This document shows, one piece after another, positions 11,936 through 25,126 of a stretch of 64,000 nt of DNA (the stretch's first letter is position 1; each line of letters starts with the position of its first letter). The stretch spans positions 113,427,860 to 113,491,859 of the forward strand of contig CM054181.1 of assembly GCA_028829895.1 (NCBI GenBank). The letters are read 5' to 3'. The notes beneath the pieces are model-generated. The model saw only the letters and a program-made list of their open reading frames with translations. It did no database searches and was not told where the DNA came from. The DNA comes from Sinotaia quadrata (Eukaryota; Mollusca; Gastropoda; Architaenioglossa; Viviparidae). The position numbers and the translations under genes are program-made.

Positions 11936-13545
11936 TCGTCGTCGTTCTGTCCGTCTTGATCTGAAAGTACCCGTGAATTAATCCCATTCCGTTTTTTTGA
12001 CACCCGCCCCCCCCCCCCCCCCCCGCCTTGGTGTGGGATCAGCTCCTGGTGTGATCCCCCCGAAACTGACTACCCACGAATGGGTCAGTCCCCTGATGGA
12101 TTTCTGAATTGCTTCCTTCGCATGCGACAGGTTGCACTTATATGTTGATAAGTCTAACAAGATAATTATTTGTTAAAGGATACTTTATATATAAAGATAC
12201 TTAACCTAAAAATGAAAAACTATCCATTCTAGGTGCATCCCAAGTGGATCGTACCAGCAATAGTGGTTTGTGTCAGAGGTGTTACTTTAACGTGTGCCCG
12301 CAATCTGATTGATGACTGTTACAATACATTCTTATATGAGAAATTCTACCGGCAATTTTAACCCTATATGGAACATCAATGCATCACTGTACAAAGTAGG
12401 TGACTGTTATAATTAAGTGCTAAATGAATTTACTAAGATATAGACAATATAGTTACATGGAGTCATATCTCATTTGTAATAACTGAAAGGTTTTCGATGA
12501 CTTTACCAACTGTATAGAATAAAAAAAACAATTAGCAAACAGGACTCGTAACCCACCATATTTACACTCTCGTGTGGGAAATTCTAGTGTGCAAGCAAGG
12601 CTGACTTTAAGTGGTGACCCAATGGTCCGGGGTATTAGTTAATGGGCGCAAAATTTGAAAACACAGTGGAGAAAATCTTATCTCCTTTACTTTTTAGCAT
12701 GGAGAAAAAGAACTAAACTTCGACTGCGGAGTCATGAGGAAGGAGATCGCATACGTTAATTTTTGAAACTATTCCAGACCATTCGATACCAAAATACGAC
12801 TGTATGCTCAACAAATAAATAGTTAATTGTCTTGGCCTTGAGAGGAAACAATCACTTGTGTTATAACGACAGTGTGGTATATGTCGCAGGTCGATTGATG
12901 GGACTGGAAGGCGAAAAGAATAATGGTGTACTTTTCCAGTCCATAGAAACGAGGGACTGGTGGAAGCTGTTACAGCAAGTGTAGACAATTTACGAGGTTA
13001 GTTACCACTACAACTACCGTGATTTTGTATAAATACATTTATTTCGGTATTGAAAGTCAATATTTCTGAAAGAAATCAGAGCTCTCGTTCATTTGCAAGA
13101 CTTCTCACCATAGCAATGTGACGTCACGAGAAGGGGACATCAATCCACATGCGCTGTCGGAGATATTGTCTTGCGCGTAGTTTGAAAAATTAAAACTAGG
13201 TTAAATATTGCAGTGCATATGGTTGCATAAACCAAAATATTCATTTATTTACATTTCTCAAAGATCACAATTTACGAAGAAGTGGATTACAAAGATAAAA
13301 TAAAAAATTCAAAACTTTGAATTTAATTTTAAGCCTTGCTTGTGTGGTATATTTTGAGTCAAACAATAAAGCAAGCATACTTATCCATTCTGTTGATTTC
13401 AATATGCCCAAAGCTCTGTCGTAATTTCCAAAATTAGAATACTTTACTAATTATAGTACAGTTAAAAGACTTAAAGGTATACTAGACAGAGGAAAAACTC
13501 AGCTCTTGCATTGGAAACAGAACCAGAATTCGAATAAACAAGATA

Positions 13546-14191
13546 TTGTCGCCGGAAAAGGGATGTTTTGAGGAAAACAAAGATGAGATCCCAGATGATG
13601 CAGATGACACTGACCAATATTTTAAAATTCACATTATTTTAAAAAAGATTTTAGACAGTATTATCCAGTCATCACAAGAAAGACCTGAAACAACTATACA
13701 AACCAATTCCATTTCAGGTACAATTTCAGCCATGCAGCAGACAAGAATTAGTGAGATGCACCATCCTTGTCTAAAATTAGAAACTTTGCTTGCAGCTGGC
13801 GATGAGAAAGACACACCTGCCATCGATGTCTTTGCAGACTTGAAACATGTGGGGAACTTTTAAGGAAGTCGAAAGTAGTTCACCAATGAAAATATTGCAA
13901 TTTATTAGCTCGAACAATTTGGCAGAATCGATGGCAAATCTCCTTTTTAAAAAAATGACACTTAGAATTCTCATCACTCTCCCAGTATCGGAAGCCAGCG
14001 CAAAACGGTGGCTTTTTTTTCTTCTAATTTTAATTTAATTTTAAAAAAAATCTTCGCTTTACGGTAACAGAAGATTTGACGGCTTGGCAACACTATCTGT
14101 CGAGCATAATTATTATCGTCCCAAAGATTTGGTTAAGAATGAAATGATTCGACAATTTGCATCTGTCGAGGCTCGGAAAGTTTATAATTAG
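13546..14191 (+). pseudogene. Decayed hAT transposase C-terminus (ZMYM1-like)
   Basis: An open frame at 13546-13863 resembles the region before the dimerisation domain of ZMYM1-like hAT proteins (IHIILKKILDSIIQS, then a Glu/Leu-rich segment). A second frame at 13847-14038 continues with ILQFISSNNLAES and RILITLPVSEASAKR, which match the hAT dimerisation consensus (n-L..iFPNL..al rilLTiPVtvASaeRSFS). A third frame then gives NLRFTVTEDL and EMIRQFASVEARKVYN and a stop at 14189-14191, the usual family end. At least two frame changes separate these blocks, so the copy is dead. No terminal repeats were identified. The host gene starts 0.9 kb downstream. Confidence 0.7.
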
Positions 14192-15064
14192 CGAGTTAAT
14201 ACATTGAGCACATACACATCTGCTTAGGCTAATATTAAACGTGATTTTTAAAAAAATGCATTAGATTCTATCTTATTTTGCTTAATTAAAAAGCACACAT
14301 CACACTTGTCAGAAATTTCCCTTTTTCAAAGGGGTTTGGGATTGTTAAAATATATGTTAAAGATCAAATTAAGACAGTAATGAGTAATGTTACCGTAGCT
14401 AAAGTTGCTACAGTGTACTTCTTGTTCGGTCTTGTTTTTACAGATAGGCCTAAATGTAATGTTGCCGCCATGTTTTAGTTATATGCCTGCTGTAAGCTTC
14501 GTAAACAAAACAAACAAAACAAAAATTCCATTGATTTCTAGTTATTTTTAAGAGGTCAGTGGAATTTCTCCCAAATCGTTCTACAAATCTAACAATTTGG
14601 TTTTTTTGTGTTGTTACACTTTATTATTATTTATTGCCTACCGTTCTGTTCGGTACAATAAATGCTTTTGTATTAACAGTGGATTCTGACTTTGATTGAC
14701 AATTTCCTTATTTGACTATATTACAAAAATGATTTGAAATCAGCAAGCAACATTAAAATAAACAATAAAAGGTCGCGAATTTATTTATAGTAAACAATTT
14801 AACTTTTGGTTTGTTTGTTTTTTGTTTTTTGTTTGTTGTTGTTCTTGTAGCGCGCAGTAACTTTTGCAAGAAATTATAGTTACGATGGAAAATAAATAAT
14901 AAGCGTTGTCTCCCTTGGAATGAATGAATACGCGTAGCAGACGATAGTAGGCGAACTTGTATTTTGATGATTCACTGCCATTTAAAACACATTTAAACTT
15001 CGTTACTAAATTGTAATACATTTTTTAAAACTTACAAATCGTTCTCAAATTGGGACTTAAAACA

Positions 15065-15195
15065 ATGCACGAAAGTAGTGATCCTGTCATTTTGTTTGCA
15101 CCCAAACCAGTGTTAAATGAATTGTGTGCTGTGACAGTGCATTGTGTTGCTACAACTTTATTCACAGTAACTCAGCCAAGAATATTAAAATGCAG
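15065..15195 (+). CDS. C18orf63: C18orf63 exon 1 (start codon)
   Basis: ATG at 15065. It encodes 43 residues ending at a Lys-Cys pair plus two bases of the Arg codon. The donor is gtacat after tgcag. LNELCAV matches the N-terminal motif of the family. Confidence 0.85.
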
Positions 15196-17696
15196 GTACA
15201 TTAATAATTCAGTTTATAAAAACTACTTTTTGTTTGATCGTATAATACATATTTATTTCGCTCTATCCGGACAATTTTTTCGTTCAACCAAGTTGAACAA
15301 TTTACACTAGTCCTTTACTACTAGCGCTGCTATGCGTTTCTTTCATTAAGTACTTTTACTTGCCCTGTACTTCTTTTTCACCTTTCCAGAGAATTAATTT
15401 TCACAGAACCAGACATTATTGCATCACCATCAACAGATTATGATGGCAGTTTTACCATCATAATGCAGGTGAGATTTGAGAGTAAATTATATTATTTTAT
15501 TTATTAATATTTCATTATTTGTGTGTACATATATTTATATATTGCACAAATATGTCTTTGATTTCCTTCATATGATATGTACAGCCAAGATTCAAATATG
15601 TCTGTGTACTGTAATTATAAATCATCATCATGTTAATAATTATAATGAGTCAGTAAAGTTGCTAATTATAGTTTTAGTTTCATGTTTGTTTTTAGTGAAA
15701 ACCATTTCTTAAAAAGATTAAAATATAAACTTTATATCAATGCGCATTATATTACTCAATGAAAATGAGTATACTAGAAATGAGATAATATATATTAATA
15801 TGTTAAGTGGAATATTTTATTGATATCTTAAGCTTTACTCCAGCAATAATACTATGTCTAACTTCATTAAAATATTTATGATAATTGTGTAAAAAATACA
15901 TTATGAATAAGACCTTGATTTTAATAAGAAATCTAAAAATATTACTTACATATTCATGTTTTTTTATTAGCCATGATCACATACCCATGGATATCAGAGG
16001 TATTCTTTGTTTTTTATTAATATTTTGAATACAAGAGTTTTCTAGTTATTTTAAGTCAATACTGAGATATCTTTGCTGAAGAATCACTTTATTATCCACA
16101 GCAAATCTTGTTTAAAAGTGGGCGCCTTCAAGCACGGCTAAAAAGTAATAACCTACAGGTATGACATTCAGTCACTGCTTTTTAAAGGACAGCTAGACTA
16201 TTCATATATTCTTTATATATTTTTTAGAAGATAATTATTATATAATAACTGATAAATTTTATATGTGTTTATGAAAGTATTCTTTTTACAACCATATTCA
16301 TATTTTAATTTTAGTGGGTTTCAAAGAAAATATTTGGTCCATATATACAAATAGTGTACATCTGTTTTAAGTAAAACAAATGGGATTGTATGCATAGATT
16401 GAACTGTTAAAGTAAAAAAAAAAAAATGATATAACTTATTTAATGTGTTTGTGTGTGTGTGTTTTAAAGGTATATCTAATTTTTAAACAGTTTCTTTCCA
16501 CCAAACATATGTAATTGTACAGGCATTTGGAAGATGATAATTAATCAAGACTTTCAGTTCCATATGATTATTTTGTTTGTTCAAATATATTTACATTTGA
16601 TTTTACCTGTGTAATTTCTTGTGTTAGCAAATATAGCAATTTAACTTTTTTGAGGGGAAATATTATGCTATATTTAGTATATATAATTTGTATTAATGTT
16701 GAAATACATAACACAGTGTAACTGTACAATGTATTAAAAATGTTTTGTACATGAACTGTTTTTTTAAGGTAAGCAAACCATTTCGAGTGACTGCTGCCAT
16801 GTATCAGACATCTTTAAGATATAGTGTACTTGCAAAATTGGCACCTGCTTGGAACAAAGCTGGAGACTGGCTAATTCAAGGTAGATAATGTGAATATACA
16901 TTTATAATTTTTGTTTTTTTATGACTAGTAGTTGTGACAGAGTAAATTTTACTTCTCCCTATTTTAAAGTTTAAATTGTCATATAAATTGCTAAGTTGTC
17001 AGAGTAACCCAACCTTCAGCACTCCTTATGATGTTATTTGTGAAAGTGTTTGATTTGAAGTAAACAGCTCGAGGCAAGAACATTCTAGATCGCTGATGTA
17101 ATCCAAACTGAGTGAGTAGTTTTCTATTATCCAATGATTATTATTTAACACATCGAGCCCAGCCAATAAGCTGAGATTAAAAAGTTACTAGCTGTAGAAA
17201 ACTCTGTTCTCTGATAACTTTGAATTTTAGAATAATTTGCAGTGAAAAATAGCCTTTCACTTGCACTTTCAAGTTTCCAGCCACTCTTCATGTGTTCACC
17301 AGTTAGAAACTTGAACAACTGGAAAGGTGTGGGAACATCTATTGTGGTGTGTAAGTGTAAAGAGTATGCTATACAGTATACACTTTGATGTGTATGCTGG
17401 ATACATCGGGAGAATTCTAGTAAATTGAAGTTACCAGAATTACTGTAATCATTGTATTCTGCTTGAAGGAACTGACATGGTGCAGAGAGCACTGAAGTTT
17501 GTCCTTGAACATATCAGTGCATCAGTGTTTTCCACATGTTTGGCAGGAGACACGTGTTGACACTGACATTGTGATATTGTTGCAAAAGCAAGTGAAGACT
17601 GTTGAAGCAATGTTTAATTTTAAATTACCTACCTCTATTCTCCAATAGTACTAACCTGCGATTTGTATTGACTCTATTGTTGAATTGTAATTATAT

Positions 17697-17776
<80 letters not shown>

Positions 17777-20700
17777 GTAAACATAAAATTATCCGAACTC
17801 ACGTTCGTGGAATATTGATGTCAAGTAATCTATTTTCATTGTAATTGTCTTAGGTATATTTAATTGTTCATTTAATAAATTTATTGTTAAATTATTAACA
17901 TTCTTTTGTATATTGATAATCTTATGTTGGAGAAGAAAGTGGGTGGATGGGGGCTCACTAAATGTAGATTAAAATCAGATTTGTCTTCTTCTTTAGTAAG
18001 AAGTTTTCCACCTATGGAAAGATTATGTGACCGTAAATGTTGTTTATGTTGTGGAAGAGAGAAAACGTTTACAATGCCCACATATCTGCCAAGTGATAGA
18101 TGAGTGGTGTCTATTGGAGAATCATTAATAAAATAAATTAAGATTCTCCTCACTTGTAATTGGTTCTGAAAGATTAATTAATAATAATAATAATTTTCAT
18201 TATCTAAGTGTGTGTGTGAATCACAGTAGTATATTTCATATTTGCCAAAGCAAAACAAAACCAGCCTATCAAAAAACAAAGAATGTTTTAATTTAATAAT
18301 AAATGAGGGGGAAAAGCATTTCATTCCTGTTACACAGAACTAAAACAGTAACACTAGAAGTCACAAACATTTATTATATAATACAATTAAATATGATGAA
18401 GTTTAAGGAGCTAATGTAGAAGCATGACTAATTTTAATAATACTTTAATAGCAAAATATGTTTCTTAAGTATTAAGCACTGAGCAGAATTTACATCCAGC
18501 AGTGGCGGATATGGAGTTAATCAATACCTAGTAGCAAATAGGTTGTGCTTGCAGTATAATTCTTTTCACTGTTAAGACTTCAAAGCCTGCAAAAGTTACA
18601 GCAGATTTTAGTGCAATATTTTTAGTTCTGGCAGCAAACATTTGATCATATTTTCAAAGAGAGACAGGCTTGAAGCCACTAACGTGAAAACAAGCATGGA
18701 GTATTATTATACATATATCAACTCACTGTAAGTGTAAACTGAAACCAGAGTTTCTGTTCTTGCATCTGGATGCAACTATATCAGATTCTGTAGATATCAG
18801 AAAGTACTGATAATTTATTATTTAAATCCTAACCAGAGATATATTGGTTACAAAGATTGGATGTAATTTGCTCTAGACTATGAGAATATAGATAGGAACT
18901 ACTATAGCTATCATATAGAAAATGCTATATTTCTTCCTATGTTTGTTTGTTTGCTTGCTTGCTTTATTTTATTTTATTAAACTTCTCTCTCTCTCTGAAA
19001 AAATCAATAGATCTTTAATTTGCCTCAATTATAATATATGAACAAAGTTTGTGATCATTAAAACATATTTTAATTAATATTAAACTTTAGTTCATTGATA
19101 AATAAATTATATAAACAGTTACTGAGTTGTAAGACTATAACATTCACTTAGTTATGCAATAAATTAAAATGTAGATATCATGTAATGGGTTATGTAAACC
19201 AGGCAGAAATGATTTGAAAATATTTATTTTATTTAGTTAATTTATTTTATTGTTATCAGCATTTTTCATACATACAGTTAGATTTATGCCAAAATATAAC
19301 TTTAAGAATATACCTGCTGTTATTCAATGAACTGGTGTTATTTTATCATTCTTGCCTCTAAAATTATCTATTTTCATATTCAGGAAGAGATTTCATTACC
19401 CATTCAGGCTGTGCAAATGCAGTCCGTAAGTAAAAGCAGATCTTGTTTTTATTGCTAATGAGTTTCCACCATAGTATTATAGTTTCTTCAAACCAATCCT
19501 ACAAGCAGGGATCAGTTATTCAACAGATTTTATTAACTTAAAAACTACAGAGATTATTGCTACTAAGTTATTCTTATCATCTAGATTCATGAAGCAGGTT
19601 TAATCTCTGGATGATCTCATACCTTCTGGTCATGAAACAAGAGTATTCACTCAGTGTTCTCTCAGACTAATCAATCATAAACGCAGAAGAAAAAAAATTA
19701 ACATGTGTTTGTCTTTTTTCGTTTTTTTGTTGTTGATTATTTTTTTTTAAAATTGACTATGATGTTAATATTATTACAATAAAGAGAATGTGCAAGCATG
19801 TGTGTATGAGAGAGAGACTGTGTGTGAGAGGTAGAGACATTTAAAGGTAATGTGATATTTTTACAATGTTTGTGTCTGCAGAATTCGATCTCATGGTCAA
19901 TGCAGATGAATTGTATTTGTCTATCAGTGCTGCTGTTTTGAGGCTGTGCCCTTTACAGGTGTGTTAATCCCATGGGTGTTGTGTAATGCTGTACGGTTGT
20001 GTCATGATATCTCAGTACTTTGTGTGGTTTGAATTTGTAGTAGAGCAAAGTTGCCTGTCCCTATTTTTTAAGGTTTAATTATTATATTATGTTGCTAATG
20101 TTAATGTGACCCGACCTTGGGCATTGCATATGAGGACATTTTTTGTAATGCCAGTTAAATAACAGCCATAGGCGATGCGGAGTTGTTGTGCTTGCTGATG
20201 TAAACTAAACCAGTTTTAGGCGGATGAATAGTTTCTGCTGACTAATGGTTTAATACCTACTCATAACAAATCTGACCAAAAGGGATGGACAGAAATGTTA
20301 CCTGGTTGAAAGAATCAGTTGTTCTAATCACTTTGATTTCATTTCTCATCAAGTCCAGTCATAAAAGGCAATCATTAGCTTATGATAAAGAGACAATGGA
20401 CTTGGAACTATTTAATGCATTTCTTTGCTTATACTTGTGAATTTTGATTATCCTACATCTCTTCTGCCACGTGTGTGTGTGTTATGTGCCTATCGGGCTA
20501 ATTGCAGGATTGTAAGTTTGAGAATGTGTAGAAAAGAAAGGAGCATACACATTGGCCCTGAAAATTGCAATAGTGACAGCTGACGTCATAAAAACTTTAT
20601 GTACACTATTATTATCTCTCTATAAGTGGACTCTTATTTCTGTGATGAAATTAGATTTATTTATGATTTAGATTCTTTACTTAATAGGATAAAGACTGAA

Positions 20701-23700
20701 TAAGTGGCTGACGTCTATCAGAAAATTCTTTCAAAGTAATGCAAATGTCAACTTTTTTCAATTGTTTTCATATATGTCTATTTTATTGTTCATTTAATCA
20801 ACTTATTGTTAAATTTATTAACCTTCTTGCACATATTTAAAATATATGTTGGAGTAGTAGTGGGTGGAGGGGAGCTCGTTAAATATAATTAAAGACAGAT
20901 TTTTATTACTCCGTGAGTAAGAAGTTCCCACCTACGGAGATATTAAGTGACTGTAAAACGACTATCTTATTATTGTGGGAAAGAGTAGAGTTTTACGAAA
21001 CCCTTATAATCCGCTGAGTGAAAGACCTTGGTGTCTTATGGGAGAATTATTAATAACCATAAATTAAGATTCTCGATCCCTTGTATTTAAGTTATGAGTT
21101 AATAATAATAATAAAAGACAGTAATTGGGTGCACGTCACAGAATGCAATACAGTAAACAATAGCAGGAACACTATACTACAGGCTCTGAAAATCAGATCG
21201 GGAATATAATCTATAGTCTGCAGAATATAATCAGTATATAATCTGGAATGACGGCATTACATTAAGATGATGTTTTCTTTCTTTCTTTCTTTCTTTCTTT
21301 TTTTTTTTTTTTACGAATCAGTTAAAACTCACTCCAATATTTAACTGTCAAAATGATTTAAGAGTCTGTAGCACAAAAACTAGTTTTACTGTCCAGTATG
21401 ACGGACTAGCCAATAAATTTACCACGTCCACCTAGAGATCTTTAAGTTTAAATCGTTGCCCTTGCCTAATTGGTTTCAAGCTCTGTTCATCCGCACGTTT
21501 CTCGACCAGATCAGGATTCAAACTTTGGGCCTCGAGCGAGAGACTAGTTATTGGTTTTCTACAGCACACAATCTCTTCAGCAAGAGAGATCAGTTGTACT
21601 ACCATTACCGATCTCAAGATACACGGTTATAACATTCAGTGATAACTTCGATATAAATTGATATAAATCAGAGCTCAGTACACATGTACTGAGAAACAGT
21701 ATAAGGGCGAAGTGCGGAGAGGTTGCTTGCAAAGACGTGAGAAATGTTTATATTTTCAATTTCTATTACACTTGCAGTTTTTTAAAAAAATTTATATTAT
21801 ACTTCCAGTGGTGCGTTTTTAACATAACGTAGATGTGTAGACTTAGTTTTAGAATTAGTTGCAAACAGAGTAAATTATCATAATCAGCTGGGTACATACA
21901 TTTTCACAAACACACACGCGCATGCTCACACTTATATTTAAAACAGTTCTTTAAACCATTGGTTGTTACCCGGGTATGTTGTAACATATTAGATCTACCA
22001 GCACCACCTAACTTTGCAATTGCACTTTCCTCGTAATGCGTTGTTTTTCTCTATTTCAGTACTCAAATCATTCTCCCATTCTCCTGCACTCTTTGAAAAA
22101 AAATTATCAAAATGTAGAAACGTACATAGCAATCCAATTTAATACTGTAGATATTTTTAAGAGAGAGAGACCCTATTTGTGTAAATTAATACAATTACAT
22201 TCCGTACAACGTAAAATACCTGCTAATACAAACAGTGTTAAAGAATACCATTATGATGTTTTATTAATATTTAATCCTTTATATTTATTGTGGATGCTTG
22301 TGTGTGTATGCGAGGGCTTGCTTTTGAAAATGGAAATCTCAGGAAAGGATGGTTTGTTGTTGCAGTTGCTGCTATTGTCTTCATATCATGCAGCCAGAGT
22401 TCTTTTTATTAATTATTATGCATCTACCTTGTTTGACATAGCCCCTCCCCCCCCAAAAAAAAAAAAAGAAGCCCTGATTGACTTTCATAGAATTTTTTAA
22501 TACAAAATATACTATGCACTCATAATTAATCATGTCTATTTATTTTAATAATATTTTAATCATAATGTATTACTATTTTTAGAATTATACATTTGTCTTT
22601 TCTCACACTTGAGTTGTGTTCTTTTTCCTATCGGTTGAAGTTGAATGACCTTAACCTTAGCCTTTTACAAGTCCAAGGTTTACTCGGCAGTGGATCAAAC
22701 CAAACAGGTGAAGTTCCACTCTATGACACATGGTGCCACGTTCTGCCTAGGTAATAACAGTAGTCTCTATTTTTGTTTCTCTTCTAAAACCTATCTGATT
22801 TTCTTGCAGGGTTTTAAAAAAAAATAGTAAATGAACATTGTGACGAGTGGGTAAATAGATTAGTAACACACTTAAATAATCCCTATAACTCATCCGTAAA
22901 GGACTTATAATTGCGGACGATAAATCTCGAACAAGTATCAGTGCCACTTAAATGAACAATAACGTTACCTGTCGTGAGTGTTACTGGATTCAATTCACCT
23001 GTGTCAATTTTTGCGCTATCAGACATACTGGTATGGCCACACACCTCATTTTTTGGCGGTAAGATACTGAAGGTATGTTAGATGTCTGACTTTACAAATA
23101 AATAAACATTCGCCCCCACCAATCATTTCTTTATGAAATGATCAGCATTAGTGAAGAATACAATTAACTAATTGTACTACATAGGTCTACCCTGGGCGAT
23201 AGAACTATATACATGCTACATATACAATGTGAAATAAAACTACGCGCAATAATGCACCAACTAATTGTAGTACTTAATGAATGCCTTGCAGTAGCAATAG
23301 TTTCAGAGGTGTTTCAGTTATAATGTAGAAATGTTATTTAGTGAGTATACATTAGTTAAAGTTAGAAACAGTTAAATACATTGTCGGTTTATTTATTTAA
23401 ATTGTATTAATTTTAGTTAAATTCAGTGTGTAATTATATTTGGTTTCAATGTGATATGACCTTTATCGTAGAGATATCTGAAGGTTTATGAAGCAAAGTT
23501 TATCAAACAAGACCCTTGGCAATACTAAAGCAATATCTTTTATTTAGATGTACATGACTTCATTTCGCAATTTAAATGTGCCATTTTCAGCATGAAGAAA
23601 GGGAGGCTATGCAGTGTGTCTCTTTCCATCCCGGTAAACAGTCCATTTGGGGCCTATAAAGATCTGAAAAGACACTGGAAAAACACTGTGAGTTTTTGAC

Positions 23701-25084
23701 TTCTGTTCTCTATATGTAGTAGTGCTTTGGACGCATTGGATTCGATACAAGAACGATTAGGCAGCAATAAGCAGCAAGCCAAGAGCAGAAAACTCAAACA
23801 GGCATTTCTTGACGTCACAGTTTTTTTACTTGCGGATTTTATATAGTTATGAATTGTACTTAGGAATGCATACAGTAGCAAAGTAAAAAGACTGACGTGG
23901 ACTGTCACAGAGTAAATTTGCCCCTCCCTAACTTAAATTTTAAATTGTTATATATATTGGTAAATTGTCAGAGTAATCCGACCTTGGGCACTCCTTATGG
24001 TGTTATTTTGAAAGTGTCTGAGTTGAAGTAAACAGCTCCAGGCAAGAACATTCTAGATTGCTGATGTAATCCAAACTGAGTGAGTAGTTTTCTATTATCC
24101 AGTTATCATAATTTACAAGAAGGAGGTTAGCCAATGGGTTAAGTTTAAGGAGTTCTCTTGCTGTAGAAAATTCTGCTCTTCAATCACTTTTGAATTTGTT
24201 GTGGAAGAAGAAAGTCTAGCTTTGAAAGGCAGTTGTTAGCTTGATGCCGAGTTAAAACTGACTGATTGAGAGAGAATGGGCTTCATGCCCTTTTGCTATT
24301 GATATGTTATATTTGTGCTTATGTAGAGATGTACTATGCGAGTTGACATTTATTTCTACAAATGTTTGAACTAAGCTGCACACATGTAGTGTGCTAACAC
24401 TTGACATTGTTTAATATGCTGTGTTTATTTTACCATGTGTGTGTATTGGGCTAATAAATACTGTTGCTGGAAATTGTAAGTTGAGGATGGAGTGTAAGAT
24501 AGAAACGAGTTATATTATGATAAGCAAGAAACTTAGGTTTGTTCCTTAAACATATGTTGCAGTAAACATGTGGCCTTTCAGTGTCAGGTTTCAAGTTTTG
24601 ATTCTTGTGATTTGAGTTTCAAGTTTCAAGTCCATGTGTTCACCAGTTATAAACCTGAGTGATTGGGGAGATGCATGAAACATCTGTTGTGGCATGTGTA
24701 AGTGTAAGGGAGTATGCTACACACTTTTTGATGTATCAGAGCAAAGTACACTGGGTACATTCTGGAGAATTCTAGTACATTGAAGGTACCAGAATTATTG
24801 CGATCATGTTCTGCTTGAAGAAACGGACATGTTGAGCTGAGAACTCAAGCGGTTTGAGAAGAAAATGCACATCAATGTTTTCCACACTGTGGCTGGAGAC
24901 ACGTGGTGACATGCAGACATTTTGACATTGTGACATTGTTGCAAGGCCAGTGAAATACTGTCATAGCAGTGCTTAACCCAGGTCTTGTAAAAGATTATAA
25001 TTACTTACCTCTAATAACTCCATTTCTATTCTCTGATAGGACTAACTTGTAATTTGTATTGACTTTATTGTTAAACTGTAATTT

Positions 25085-25126
<42 letters not shown>

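Larger units (their letters stand above)
4373..13499. other. Intergenic, AT-rich, microsatellite-rich; no gene recognised
   Basis: Between the receptor array and the decayed transposase I see no exon with recognisable protein similarity. The stretch holds the simple repeats listed separately (5333-5498, 6037-6170, 6171-6231, 6706-6945, 8107-8463, 9676-9748, 10469-10522, 11686-11935) and a C18 homopolymer near 12007-12024. The Cys-Val and His-Thr frames at 6.6-7.0 kb and 8.0-8.7 kb are CA/GT repeats read through and are not genes. Confidence 0.7.

Noticed and set aside
11978..12160. 60-residue minus-strand frame next to a C18 tract, with a GC-rich neighbourhood
   Set aside because: No recognisable family. 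The GC-rich patch resembles a repeat fragment, but I found no second copy or termini in the window.
21432..21617. Minus-strand stretch with a tRNA-like B-box (gtttgaatcctg) and a 61-residue frame, possible SINE
   Set aside because: No convincing A-box at the right spacing, no cloverleaf, no A-rich tail and no second copy in the window.
22036..22500. 154-residue plus-strand frame in intron 6 of the C18orf63 gene
   Set aside because: No similarity recognised and low-complexity stretches. It lies between well-supported exons without fitting their phase.
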